Shown here: piece after piece, positions 1 to 6,805 of the stretch | Position numbering within the stretch: the first letter of the stretch is position 1 | How the letters are laid out: each line of letters begins with the position of its first letter | NCBI GenBank assembly: GCA_964505725.1 | Contig: CAZDJK010000097.1 | Coordinates: 1-10,400, forward strand | Length of the DNA stretch: 10,400 nucleotides | Direction of reading: 5' to 3' | From: CAVRJC01 sp964505725 | GTDB taxonomy: Bacteria; Actinomycetota; Acidimicrobiia; IMCC26256; DASPTH01 | Notes under the pieces: generated by a model | Databases searched by the model: none | What the model saw: the letters and a program-made list of their open reading frames with translations, nothing else | What the model was told of the DNA's origin: nothing | Position numbers and translations under genes: made by a program

Positions 1-245
1 GGCTGATCTTCGCGCTGCCGCCGGCGGAGCTGGGCGTCCACCCGATCATGGAGGGCGAGGCTCCGCACCACGAGCTCTCCCTCATGTGCGACGACATCGC
101 CGCGACCGTCGACGAGCTGCGGTCACGAGGCATCGAGGTCCGCGGCGAACCCGAGGACCGCGGCTTCGGCATCGCGACCACGGTGGTGCTCCCGGGTGGT
201 GTCGACGTCGTGCTCTACGAGCCGCGGCACCCGACGGCGATCTGA
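1..245 (+). CDS. VOC (glyoxalase/bleomycin-resistance fold) protein, C-terminal part
   Basis: The reading frame is open from the left edge (first full codon at base 3) to the TGA at 243-245, so the start lies outside the window. The visible 80 or so residues look like the second half-module of a VOC-fold protein. A His-rich strand entry (PHHELSLMCDD) is followed by a helix (IAATVDELRSRGIEV), then strands ending in LPGGVDVVLYEPRHP. In VOC metalloenzymes the strand His and the Glu of the terminal LYEP-type strand commonly bind metal, and both kinds of residue are present here. The substrate cannot be assigned from a fragment; glyoxalase, dioxygenase and resistance proteins share this fold. It converges on the TyrA-like gene with only 8 bases between the stop codons. 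Confidence 0.75.
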   Translation, partial: LIFALPPAELGVHPIMEGEAPHHELSLMCDDIAATVDELRSRGIEVRGEPEDRGFGIATTVVLPGGVDVVLYEPRHPTAI

Positions 246-253
246 CGATCCGG

Positions 254-1075
254 CTATCGGCGTTCGCGCTCGCCGAGGAGCTCGGGCGGGATGTCGGGAT
301 CGGCGATTGCCCGCACCTCCTCCTGGGCATCGGACAACCCCGCGTCGATCGAACGGAGAACGGCCAGGAACTGCTCCCGTGCCTCGCGCGCGTAGGGGTT
401 GTCGAGCTGCGACGTCTCGAACATGTCCGAGCTGTGGTGCCGCTCGATCCTGGCCACCTCGGCGAGCTTGTGGAACGACGGGATCTCGAGGTCGTCGCGG
501 AAGTGGTCGAACTCGAGCCGGTCGAGCGCGCGGGCGATGAAGAACGGCAGCGCCTGCATGTAGGCCATCGCCCGGTCGTGCTCGTCGGCCCCCACGTCGA
601 CGACCCGGAGATCGAGCCCGTGCTCGAGGAACCGCACCAGCTCGGCGCCGCGCTCGCCGCGCGCGCGTGTCACGACGATGCGGTCACCGGGTTGGATGGT
701 CTCCATCGAGGGCGGCCCGAAGAGCGGGTGCGTCGCCACGAAGCACTGCTGCGACGGCAGCGACGATTCCAGGATCGCGGTCGGGCGGGCCTTGGTGGAC
801 ACGACGTCCATGACCACGGTGGCGGGCGCGAGCCGACCGTGGAGGGACTCGACGACACTCGCGAGCGCGGCCGCGGGCACCGCGAGCACGACCACGTCGC
901 TACCGGCGACCTCGTCGAGCGCGGCCGGGGACACGCCGTTCCCCCCGGGCGGGAGTCGAGCGGTGTCGGCGTCGGTGACCGTGACCGCCAGCCCCTTGGC
1001 CGCGAGCGACCGCGCGAAGAACTCGCCGAAGTGGCCGTACCCGACGATCCCGAACCGCTCGAACGACGCTCCCAT
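254..1075 (-). CDS. TyrA-family prephenate/arogenate dehydrogenase
   Basis: A 273-residue NAD(P)-dependent dehydrogenase of the TyrA family, which oxidatively decarboxylates prephenate or arogenate on the way to tyrosine in the cytoplasm. Visible features: a Rossmann GxGxxG (G12-Y-G-H-F-G17) after the first strand, an acidic residue ending strand two (D35, favouring NAD), a VVMDVVSTKA segment (about 87-96) and the signature THPLFGP (115-121). The His of that signature (H116) and S93 correspond to known catalytic or substrate-binding positions of the family. A helical C-terminal dimerisation domain follows from about 160. There is no ACT domain or chorismate mutase fusion, and no aro/trp/his gene is beside it, so its role as the cell's main tyrosine enzyme is not shown by context. 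The ATG at 1075 sits 8 codons before the first strand; no good Shine-Dalgarno is visible upstream. Confidence 0.85.
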   Translation of the reverse strand: MGASFERFGIVGYGHFGEFFARSLAAKGLAVTVTDADTARLPPGGNGVSPAALDEVAGSDVVVLAVPAAALASVVESLHGRLAPATVVMDVVSTKARPTAILESSLPSQQCFVATHPLFGPPSMETIQPGDRIVVTRARGERGAELVRFLEHGLDLRVVDVGADEHDRAMAYMQALPFFIARALDRLEFDHFRDDLEIPSFHKLAEVARIERHHSSDMFETSQLDNPYAREAREQFLAVLRSIDAGLSDAQEEVRAIADPDIPPELLGERERR

Positions 1076-1145
1076 GGCGCGATCGAGGGTAATGGACGGT
1101 GTTGCGGGGGGAACCGGGCCTCTGCACCGGAGGCGCTGAGCGGGC

Positions 1146-1151
1146 TACACA
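1146..1151 (+). promoter_or_regulatory. Possible -10 element of a leaderless promoter
   Basis: TACACA resembles an actinobacterial -10 hexamer (TAnnnT, last base off) and ends 6 bases before the ATG at 1158, the spacing expected when transcription begins at or near the start codon. The gene has no usable Shine-Dalgarno, which agrees with this. No clear -35 was seen. This is weak evidence. Confidence 0.25.
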
Positions 1152-1157
1152 TGGGGC

Positions 1158-1718
1158 ATGGATGGACAACCGCCCAAGCTCGGGCTCGCGCTCTACGCCG
1201 ACGCCAACTTCGTCGACGACAAGAGCGACGCCGCCGTCGCACTGCGCCGTCTCGAACAGGACGGCTGGATCGTGATCGCGCGCACGGACACGATGGACGC
1301 CGAGCTCGCGGGCCGGTCGGACCGCGCGCGCGGCGCGGAGCTCCTGGCCGAGAGCGCCGCGTATCCCGAGTCGGGCGGGCCGTTCGTGCTCGGACAGTCG
1401 TTGCTCGACGTGGGCTTGATCGCCAACGACGATGACGAGGCGCGCCTCGGGCGCGTGTACCGAATCCTCTTTCCCGGCCCCGATCCGGCGTCCGAGGGTC
1501 CACGCGCCGCGCCGCGCCGGTTACGCGAAGCGATGCACGTGGCGACGGCGATGCGCTACGGCGCCGAGGTGTTCGTCACCCGTGAGCCGAACACCCTCGA
1601 CAAGGCTGCGGTATTGAGCGCCGAGCAGGAAGGTTTCCAGGTCGTGACCCCCGAGGCCGCCCTCGCGTCCGTCCTGGGCCGCCAGCGGGAGTACCGGGAG
1701 CAGCACCCCGATTCGTAG
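1158..1718 (+). CDS. PIN-like domain hypothetical protein
   Basis: A 186-residue soluble protein that I recognise only as PIN-like. The order of elements fits a PIN nuclease fold: strand plus acidic residue at the N-terminus (LALYADANF, D15), an acidic residue after the next strand (around D47/E49), a helix LREAMHVATAMRYG (122-135) and the strand VFVTREPNTL (138-147), resembling the common 'D..hxAtA...g...vT.d' ending. In this ending the expected Asp positions are Glu (E124, E143), so nuclease activity is uncertain. PIN proteins are usually RNases, often VapC toxins, but no small antitoxin gene lies beside it. There is no Shine-Dalgarno at a useful distance; a TACACA element ends 6 bases before the ATG, so the transcript may be leaderless. 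It diverges from the TyrA-like gene and is separated from the CoA-transferase genes by 141 bases. Confidence 0.6.
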   Translation: MDGQPPKLGLALYADANFVDDKSDAAVALRRLEQDGWIVIARTDTMDAELAGRSDRARGAELLAESAAYPESGGPFVLGQSLLDVGLIANDDDEARLGRVYRILFPGPDPASEGPRAAPRRLREAMHVATAMRYGAEVFVTREPNTLDKAAVLSAEQEGFQVVTPEAALASVLGRQREYREQHPDS

Positions 1719-1751
1719 GCCGCTCCACTCGGCGACGGGTGCGGATTCGTC

Positions 1752-1769
1752 GCACGCAGACGCGCGTGC
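1752..1769. other. GC-rich hairpin after the PIN-like gene
   Basis: Inverted repeat GCACGC (1752-1757) and GCGTGC (1764-1769) with a 6-base loop, 33 bases after the stop of the PIN-like gene. It could end that transcript, but there is no T-tract and a 6-bp stem is easily found by chance in DNA this GC-rich. The rest of the 141-base gap (1719-1859) holds only the possible -10 at 1818. Confidence 0.25.
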
Positions 1770-1817
1770 CGGGCGTCCGCATGTCGTTCGGCGCCGCAGG
1801 CTCGGGTGAGGGCTGCT

Positions 1818-1823
1818 TAGGAT
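1818..1823 (+). promoter_or_regulatory. Possible -10 element for the CoA-transferase genes
   Basis: TAGGAT matches the TAnnnT consensus of actinobacterial -10 hexamers and lies 36 bases before the ATG at 1860. It stands out in a GC-rich gap, but no convincing -35 was found at 16-19 bases upstream. Confidence 0.25.
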
Positions 1824-1859
1824 TGCCCGCGCCCGACCAGGGATGGAAGCCGGAGAACG

Positions 1860-3284
1860 ATGGTGGAGCTCGGCCAGACGCCGCTCGAGATGCCGCTCGA
1901 CGACTTGAAGGTCGTCGAGATCGGCTATGGCGTCGCCGCACCCGTCTGCTGTCGGAACCTGGCCGAGTTCGGCGCCGACGTGGTGAAGGTCGAGTCGGTC
2001 CGGCGGCCCGACTCGTTGCGGACGGTGAGCGCGGGCTGGATGCCGCCGCAGGTCGAGTGGGAGATCCGCCGCGACGCCGGCATCTCGATGCAGTTCACCT
2101 GCCCCCAGAAGCGGAGCGTGGGCCTCGAGCTCGAGGGTGACGGGCACGACGCGTTCCTGCGGCTCGTCGAGTGGTGCGACGTCCTCGTGATGAACATGAG
2201 CGTCGAGGCGGTCGACGAGCTCGGTCTCGGGTACGCGCAGCTGTGCGCGCGGAACCCCGGGCTCGTGTACATGAACATGGCGTCCTTCGGTGCGGCCGAC
2301 GGCCCGTACCGCACCTACCGCACCTGGGGCGGGAACCTCGCCGCGCTCGCCGGGCTCACCGACCTGGTCGGGTGGCCGGACCGCCCGCCCACCGGGATGC
2401 CGATCTCCTTCCCCGACTACGTGTCGGCCTTGTGGGGCACCACGGCCGTCATCGCGGCGGTGCTGCGCCGGGACGAGACCGGTGCGGGGTGCGAGATCGA
2501 CCTCGCGCAGTACCAGGTCGCGATCGCGTGCATCGGGCCCACCGTCACCGCAGCCGCGCTCGGAGGTCCGGAGCCGCACGCGACCGGAAACCGCCGGCCC
2601 GGCCGTGCACCGCAGGGCGTGTACGCGACGCGCGACGAGAACCGCTGGGTCGCGGTGTCGGTCGCCGACGAGGCGGCCTGGCGCGGGCTCGGGTGCGTCG
2701 AGGGACTCGGACACCTGGCCGACGACCCCCGCTTCGCCTCCCTGGAGCAGCGGCTCGCGCACCAGGACGAGCTCGACGCAGAGCTCGCGGCGTGGGCGCG
2801 CACGCGCACCGACTGGGAGGCCGCGGAGGAGCTCCAGCACTCCGGAGTGGCCGCGGCACCGGTGATGGACCACTGGGACGTCCTGGCCGACCACCAGCTC
2901 GCGGCGCGCGACTTCTTCCGCGTCGCGCCGAGCACCCGCTTCGGCGGCGAGATGACCTACGGGCAGGCCGCGCGCCTCCCGGATGCCCCGCGGCTCGCGA
3001 CAAGGGCATGCCCCGCGTTCGGCGAGCACACGCGCGCCGTGCTCGGCGGAGCGGGGCTCTCCGACGACGAGATCGACGCGCTCGTCGCGGCGCGGCTCGC
3101 CCACGAGATGCAGGAGCCGGATCTCCACCTCGAGCGGCCGTACCTGCACTGGATCCCGCACCTGGCGCGCCTGCCGTGGCCGCGGTCGAGCATCGATCCC
3201 GCGGCGATCGTGTTCGAGCGGATGGCGGCGCTCCGCGCCGGTAACCCGGGACCGGATCCCGATCCGGAGGGCGGCGCGCCGTGA
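1860..3284 (+). CDS. Family III (CaiB/BaiF) CoA-transferase, catalytic subunit
   Basis: A 474-residue family III CoA-transferase, a cytoplasmic enzyme that moves CoA between carboxylic acids through an aspartyl-CoA thioester. The N-terminal signature is clear (LKVVEIGYGVAAP... then EFGADVVKVE, 16-45). The central ISFPDYVSALWG segment carries D186, which lines up with the catalytic Asp of formyl-CoA transferase, and is followed by TGAGCEIDLAQYQ (207-219). The usual closing motif GEHTRAVL..AGLSDDEIDALV occurs at 388-409, after which about 60 extra residues (E416-P474, with an HLERPYLHWIPHLARLPWP stretch) run on; most relatives of about 380-410 residues stop near there. GGAG at 1852-1855 lies 4 bases before the ATG; a GTG at 1863 would give 7-base spacing and is an equally good start. 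The stop overlaps the next gene's GTG (GTGA), implying translational coupling and a two-subunit enzyme. Confidence 0.9.
   Translation: MVELGQTPLEMPLDDLKVVEIGYGVAAPVCCRNLAEFGADVVKVESVRRPDSLRTVSAGWMPPQVEWEIRRDAGISMQFTCPQKRSVGLELEGDGHDAFLRLVEWCDVLVMNMSVEAVDELGLGYAQLCARNPGLVYMNMASFGAADGPYRTYRTWGGNLAALAGLTDLVGWPDRPPTGMPISFPDYVSALWGTTAVIAAVLRRDETGAGCEIDLAQYQVAIACIGPTVTAAALGGPEPHATGNRRPGRAPQGVYATRDENRWVAVSVADEAAWRGLGCVEGLGHLADDPRFASLEQRLAHQDELDAELAAWARTRTDWEAAEELQHSGVAAAPVMDHWDVLADHQLAARDFFRVAPSTRFGGEMTYGQAARLPDAPRLATRACPAFGEHTRAVLGGAGLSDDEIDALVAARLAHEMQEPDLHLERPYLHWIPHLARLPWPRSSIDPAAIVFERMAALRAGNPGPDPDPEGGAP
3266..3270 (+). promoter_or_regulatory. Ribosome-binding site deciding the GTG start at 3281
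   Basis: GGAGG inside the last codons of the upstream subunit gene, 10 bases before the GTG at 3281. It supports the GTGA overlap start rather than a downstream codon. Confidence 0.6.
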
Positions 3285-4531
3285 GCGGCGCGAACGGGGA
3301 CAGCGCGCTCCGCCCGATGCTCGCGGGCCTGCGGGTGGTGGACCTCGCGGGCGAGGCGCTCACCTACGCGGGCCGCATGTTCGCGGACCTCGGCGCCGAC
3401 GTGATCCTCGTCGAGCCCCCCGGGGGCTCGACGGCACGCACGATCCCTCCCCTCGTCACCGACGAGGAGGGATCGTGCAGCGCGCACTTCGCGTTCATGG
3501 CCGCGGGCAAGCGCTCGCTCGCGCTCGACGTCGACGTACCGCGCGGCCGGAGCGTGCTGGAGCAGCTCCTCCGCGCGAGCGACGTCGTCCTCGTGCCGGG
3601 CGACGTCGACGAGCAGCGCGCCCGCCGCCTCGACCCGGTCACGCTGCGGGAGCTCGACCCGCGTCTCGTCGTCACCTCCGCCACCGGCTTCGGTACCACC
3701 GGGCCGCGTCGGCACTGGCGGAGCTCCGACATCGTCGGCTGGGCGACGAGCGGTGCGATGTACGGCATCGGCGACCCCGACCGGCCGCCGGTGGCGCCGG
3801 GAGGCGGCCTCGGGACCACCGCCGGCGCGCTCAACGCCGCGATGGGGACGATGCTGGCGCTGCGGTCTCGCCGTCGCCGGGGCGCGGGGCAGCTCGTCGA
3901 CGTCTCGCTCCAGGAGGCGGTGCTCAGCGTGTCGATGGAGGCCGGCCCGCTCCTCACCATGGAAGGCGCGGTGCAACAGCGCGCGGGGCGCCGGCGCATG
4001 GCGGCGCACGGCAACTTCCCGGTGCAGGACGGCACAGTCGAGATCGTGGCCTTCCTCCCCACCCAGTGGGACGCGATGGCGGAGTGGATACGCGACGAGC
4101 TCGGCGTCGAAGAAGCCATGATGGACGAGTTCCGCGGGGGATCCGCGTCGCGCGTGCACTTCGCCGAGCTCATCGAAGGCTGGGTGCTCGAGCTGTGCAG
4201 CCGCTATACCAGGCAGGAGTTCTTTGCCGAGGCGCAGCGCCGTCGGGTGCCGTGCGGCCCGGTGAACAGCCCGGCCGACCTCCTCACCGACCCCCAGCTC
4301 GAGGCGGTCGGCGCCTGGGTCGAGGTGGCGCACCCCGACGTGGGAGCGGTGCGGCTCCCCCGCTCGCCCGTGCGCTTCGACGGCGTCGCGCTGCCCGTCG
4401 GCCCCGTCCCCGCGCCGGGAGAGCACGGGGTGGCCGTGCTGCGCGAGGTCGTCGGGCTCACCGACGACCAGATCGCGACCCTGCTCGACGAGGGCGTGCT
4501 CGCAGCGGGGATCAGCCCGCGCTCGGCTTGA
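3281..4531 (+). CDS. Family III (CaiB/BaiF) CoA-transferase homologue, probable non-catalytic subunit
   Basis: A 416-residue family III CoA-transferase homologue. Recognisable parts are LAGLRVVDLAGEALTYAGRMFADLGADVILVEPP (14-47), the LVVTSATGFGTTGP segment (129-142), DIVGWATSGAMYGIGDPDRPP (150-170) and the end motif GLTDDQIATLLDEGV (392-406). Counting back from the shared GAG[QC]..D segment (G201 here, G208 in the partner) without gaps, the catalytic Asp position falls at T179 in GGGLGTTAGALNAAMG, and no Asp or Glu occurs nearby. The protein probably cannot form the aspartyl-CoA intermediate itself and may act as the structural or substrate-binding half of a heterodimer with the preceding subunit. 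Benzylsuccinate CoA-transferase BbsEF is the precedent for a two-gene enzyme of this family. It starts at a GTG overlapping the upstream stop, and its 3' end overlaps the convergent deazaflavin oxidoreductase gene by 20 bases. Confidence 0.87.
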   Translation: MSGANGDSALRPMLAGLRVVDLAGEALTYAGRMFADLGADVILVEPPGGSTARTIPPLVTDEEGSCSAHFAFMAAGKRSLALDVDVPRGRSVLEQLLRASDVVLVPGDVDEQRARRLDPVTLRELDPRLVVTSATGFGTTGPRRHWRSSDIVGWATSGAMYGIGDPDRPPVAPGGGLGTTAGALNAAMGTMLALRSRRRRGAGQLVDVSLQEAVLSVSMEAGPLLTMEGAVQQRAGRRRMAAHGNFPVQDGTVEIVAFLPTQWDAMAEWIRDELGVEEAMMDEFRGGSASRVHFAELIEGWVLELCSRYTRQEFFAEAQRRRVPCGPVNSPADLLTDPQLEAVGAWVEVAHPDVGAVRLPRSPVRFDGVALPVGPVPAPGEHGVAVLREVVGLTDDQIATLLDEGVLAAGISPRSA

Positions 4532-4877
4532 GGTCGAGCGCGACCGGGAGCGCGCTCTCGCGCCAGCCCACGAGGTCGGATCCCTGCGAGTACTTCGCGA
4601 ACACCATGTCTCGCGCGACGCGGTCCTCGGCGGCGTCGTCGACGACGCGCCCGACCGCCGGGAAGGTGAGATGGCGGATCCTCACGGTCACGTCAGGATC
4701 GGCCCGGACGTTGCGCACCCAGTCCGAGTGGTGGTCGCCGGCCAGGAGGTAGAGCGTCGCGCCATCGCGCGCATGCGCGAACCAGATCTCGATCTCGTGC
4801 GGCTCGCCCGTGACCCGGCCGCGCGTCGTGAGGTAGCAGAACTGCTCGTCGGCGCCGTCGTCGGCGGCCGGGTTCAC
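4512..4877 (-). CDS. Ddn-like deazaflavin (F420)-dependent nitroreductase family protein
   Basis: A 121-residue protein of the split beta-barrel FDOR/Ddn family (DUF385), whose members use reduced coenzyme F420 to reduce quinones, enones or nitro compounds. Visible signatures are YLTTRGRVTGEPHEIEIWF (15-33), matching the family's 'T.GR.SG..r..pl' F420-phosphate region, then LYLLAGDHHSDWVRNVRADPDVTVRI (42-67), with the typical W53-x-x-N56 and Asp-Pro turn. It is shorter than the roughly 150-residue M. tuberculosis Ddn, having almost no N-terminal helix. The start is taken as GTG at 4877, which overlaps the SDR stop as GTGA; the longer open frame upstream is antisense-like sequence within the SDR gene. 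Probably the last gene of the minus-strand cluster, translationally coupled to the SDR. Whether it binds F420, FMN or heme is not provable here. Confidence 0.8.
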   Translation of the reverse strand: MNPAADDGADEQFCYLTTRGRVTGEPHEIEIWFAHARDGATLYLLAGDHHSDWVRNVRADPDVTVRIRHLTFPAVGRVVDDAAEDRVARDMVFAKYSQGSDLVGWRESALPVALDLKPSAG

Positions 4878-5788
4878 GTGCCGAGGCTCTTCGACGTGTC
4901 GAGCCCAGTGGGCAGGGTGCCGTAGAGATGGCGCATCCCCACGAGCAGCTCCTCGGCCTCGAGCCGCCCCCCGTCGCGCGCGACGTAGTCGTCGGCATCC
5001 GCGGTCCAGGCGCGCATGCGCTGGACGCGGTTGCCGTCGACTCGGAGGAGCTGGCCCGTGAGCCAGCCCGACGCCGGCGACGCGAGGTACACCACCACCG
5101 GCGACGAGTTGCCCGGATCCAGGCGGTCCCACGCCGACCCTGCGGCCGCCTCGCTGCCGATGGTCGCGGTCATGCGGGTCGCCGCGATCGGCGAGATCGC
5201 GTTCGCGGTCACGTCGTAGCGACCCATCTCGAGCGCGGTGGCGATCGTGAGGTTGACGATCGCCGCCTTGGCGGCGCCGTAGGCGGCCTGGCCCACGTTG
5301 CCCCACAACCCGGCACCCGACGTCGTGTTCACGACGCGGGCGGAGTTGGTGCCGCCGGCCTTCGCCACCGCACGCCAGTGGTCCGAGGCGTGTTTGGTCA
5401 TCGCGAACGTGCCCTTCAGGTGCACCGCGATGACGGCGTCCCAGTCGTCCTCGACCATCGAGGTGATCATGCGATCGCGCAAGATTCCCGCGTTGTTGAC
5501 GAGCACGTCGAGACGCCCGAGCTCGTCGACCGCCCGCGCCACGAGCGCGGCGCCGGCGTTCCAGTCGGCCACCGAGCCGTAGTCGGCGAGGGCGCGGCCG
5601 CCCGCGGCTTCGATCTCGGCGACGACCGCGTCGGCCGGCCGTTCCTCGGTCACCTCACCGTGCACGCCCACGCCGGGATCGTTCACGACGACCGCGGCGC
5701 CGTGGCGCGCGAGCTCCAGACAGTGCTCCCGTCCGATGCCCCGCCCGCCTCCCGTGACGATCACCACCCGTCCGTCGAGCATTCCCAT
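4874..5788 (-). CDS. Short-chain dehydrogenase/reductase, MFE-2-type 3-hydroxyacyl-CoA dehydrogenase-like
   Basis: A 304-residue classical-type SDR, an NAD(P)-dependent oxidoreductase. It shows TGGGRGIG (12-19) for cofactor binding, NNAG (98-101), the catalytic S157 in NTTSGAG and YGAAK with Y170 and K174. The stretches ILRDRMITSMVEDDWDAVI (102-120) and VHLKGTF (122-128), plus the long C-terminal tail after LLRVDGN, recall the (3R)-hydroxyacyl-CoA dehydrogenase domain of MFE-2/HSD17B4 and its bacterial single-domain relatives, rather than FabG of about 245 residues. A beta-hydroxyacyl-CoA or hydroxysteroid-like substrate is therefore the best guess, in keeping with the nearby CoA-transferases and thiolase. 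GAGG (5794-5797, read on the minus strand) lies 5 bases before the ATG at 5788; an ATG two codons further in (5782) is the alternative. Its stop overlaps the next gene's GTG. Confidence 0.88.
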   Translation of the reverse strand: MGMLDGRVVIVTGGGRGIGREHCLELARHGAAVVVNDPGVGVHGEVTEERPADAVVAEIEAAGGRALADYGSVADWNAGAALVARAVDELGRLDVLVNNAGILRDRMITSMVEDDWDAVIAVHLKGTFAMTKHASDHWRAVAKAGGTNSARVVNTTSGAGLWGNVGQAAYGAAKAAIVNLTIATALEMGRYDVTANAISPIAATRMTATIGSEAAAGSAWDRLDPGNSSPVVVYLASPASGWLTGQLLRVDGNRVQRMRAWTADADDYVARDGGRLEAEELLVGMRHLYGTLPTGLDTSKSLGT

Positions 5789-5793
5789 GGTGT

Positions 5794-5797
5794 CCTC
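5794..5797 (-). promoter_or_regulatory. Ribosome-binding site of the SDR gene
   Basis: On the minus strand GAGG stands 5 bases before the ATG at 5788, inside a short direct repeat (GAGGAC-GC-GAGGAC). The surrounding 71-base gap (5789-5859) between the nitrilase stop and the SDR start shows no clear hairpin or promoter, so read-through within one operon is likely. Confidence 0.5.
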
Positions 5798-5859
5798 GCG
5801 TCCTCTCGTCCGCCCGAGCGGGACCCGACGCTAGTGCTGCCCGGTGTCGGCGACGGCAC

Positions 5860-6798
5860 TCACCGCCCGTCGCCCGGCCTGAACGTGACCGCGTCGCGGG
5901 GCGAGGTGTCGACGACGAGCGAGAGCACATCGGCGCGGCTGTAGTGGCCGACCGGGTCGAAACCCATGCGCGCCGCGTGCACGGTTGCGGGGTCGATGTC
6001 GGCGGTCACGATCCCGGCCTCACCGATGAGCGGCCCCGCCACGATGGTGCCGTCGGGGTCGGCGACGAGCGTGTTGCCGCGGGAGAGCCAGTCGTCGTCG
6101 CCGCCGTAGAGCTCGTCGCGCCCGGGGACCGCCGCGGGAACGTCACTGCCGCGGATGCAGTGGTTCACGCCGACCACGAACGCACGGGCCTCGTGGGCGA
6201 TGTGGCGCATCGAGACGACCCACATCTCACTGTTGTACCAAGTGGGCGCGAGGTAGATCTCGACTCCCTGCGCGTACAGCGCCGCGCGCGCGAGCGGCAT
6301 GTAGTTCTCCCAGCACGTCAGCGTGCCGATGCGCCCGACCGGTGTGTCGACGACCTCGAGCGTCGACCCGTCGCCGCTCCCCCACACCAGTCGCTCGCCG
6401 CCGGTGGGAACGAGCTTGCGGTGGCGCGAGAGCAGCGCGCCGTCCGGCCCGAACAGCAGCTGGGTGTTGAACAGCGTGCTGCCGACGCGCTCGTTCACCC
6501 CGATCGAGACGACGGTCCCGGTCTCCCGGGCCGCTGCACCGATGGCCGCGGTCGCCGCTCCCGGCACCTCTACCGACTGCTGGAGGAGACGGGAGTAGAG
6601 CGCCGTGGCGTGATGGTCCCACGGCCGCGTGCGCCAGACCCAGTCGGGATACGCGGGCACGAAGGCCTCGGGGAACACGATCAGGCCCGCACCCTCGGCC
6701 GCGGTCGTCCCGATGATCTCGAGCGCCTTGTCGACGGTCGCGTCGCGGTCGAGGAACACCGGGGGTACCTGCACCGCCGCGGTCTTGACCGTGCTCAC
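5860..6798 (-). CDS. Nitrilase (carbon-nitrogen hydrolase superfamily)
   Basis: A 312-residue cytoplasmic nitrilase, which hydrolyses a nitrile to the carboxylic acid and ammonia. The catalytic triad is visible as E44 in FPEAFVPAYPDWVW, K128 in HRKLVPT and C162 in TCWENYMPLA, with the additional conserved Glu in PTGGERLVWG (E135). The C-terminal GHYSRADVL (284-292) is characteristic of true nitrilases (EC 3.5.5.1) as opposed to amidases or N-carbamoylases of the superfamily, and the length fits. It starts at GTG 6798, 7 bases after the aldo/keto reductase stop, with no strong Shine-Dalgarno; the peptide beginning MSTVKTAAVQ is placed as in other family members. Nitrilases often form spirals; nothing here tells the substrate preference (aliphatic, aromatic or arylaceto). 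In context it could supply an acid to the CoA-transferase encoded downstream on the other strand. Confidence 0.9.
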   Translation of the reverse strand: MSTVKTAAVQVPPVFLDRDATVDKALEIIGTTAAEGAGLIVFPEAFVPAYPDWVWRTRPWDHHATALYSRLLQQSVEVPGAATAAIGAAARETGTVVSIGVNERVGSTLFNTQLLFGPDGALLSRHRKLVPTGGERLVWGSGDGSTLEVVDTPVGRIGTLTCWENYMPLARAALYAQGVEIYLAPTWYNSEMWVVSMRHIAHEARAFVVGVNHCIRGSDVPAAVPGRDELYGGDDDWLSRGNTLVADPDGTIVAGPLIGEAGIVTADIDPATVHAARMGFDPVGHYSRADVLSLVVDTSPRDAVTFRPGDGR

Positions 6799-6805
6799 CG
6801 CGGCG

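Noticed and set aside
86..1435. Long plus-strand open frame (449 codons) opposite the TyrA-like gene
   Set aside because: The translation is Arg/Gly-rich with no motif, while the minus strand shows full TyrA signatures; long antisense frames are expected at this GC content.
1076..1718. Toxin-antitoxin locus built on the PIN-like gene
   Set aside because: No small DNA-binding antitoxin frame with a ribosome site lies immediately up- or downstream, and the protein (186 residues) is longer than usual VapC toxins (about 130-140).
1521..3161. Long minus-strand open frame (546 codons) opposite the first CoA-transferase gene
   Set aside because: Composition is that of a codon-position shadow, no family is recognisable, and it crosses the PIN-like gene and an intergenic gap.
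2957..4426. Long minus-strand open frame (489 codons) opposite the CoA-transferase pair
   Set aside because: His/Arg-rich shadow without domains; the plus strand is clearly coding.
4878..5306. N-terminal extension of the Ddn-like protein to 264 residues
   Set aside because: The added 143 residues are Arg/Asp-rich and lie entirely within the SDR gene in another frame; family homology starts just after the GTG at 4877.
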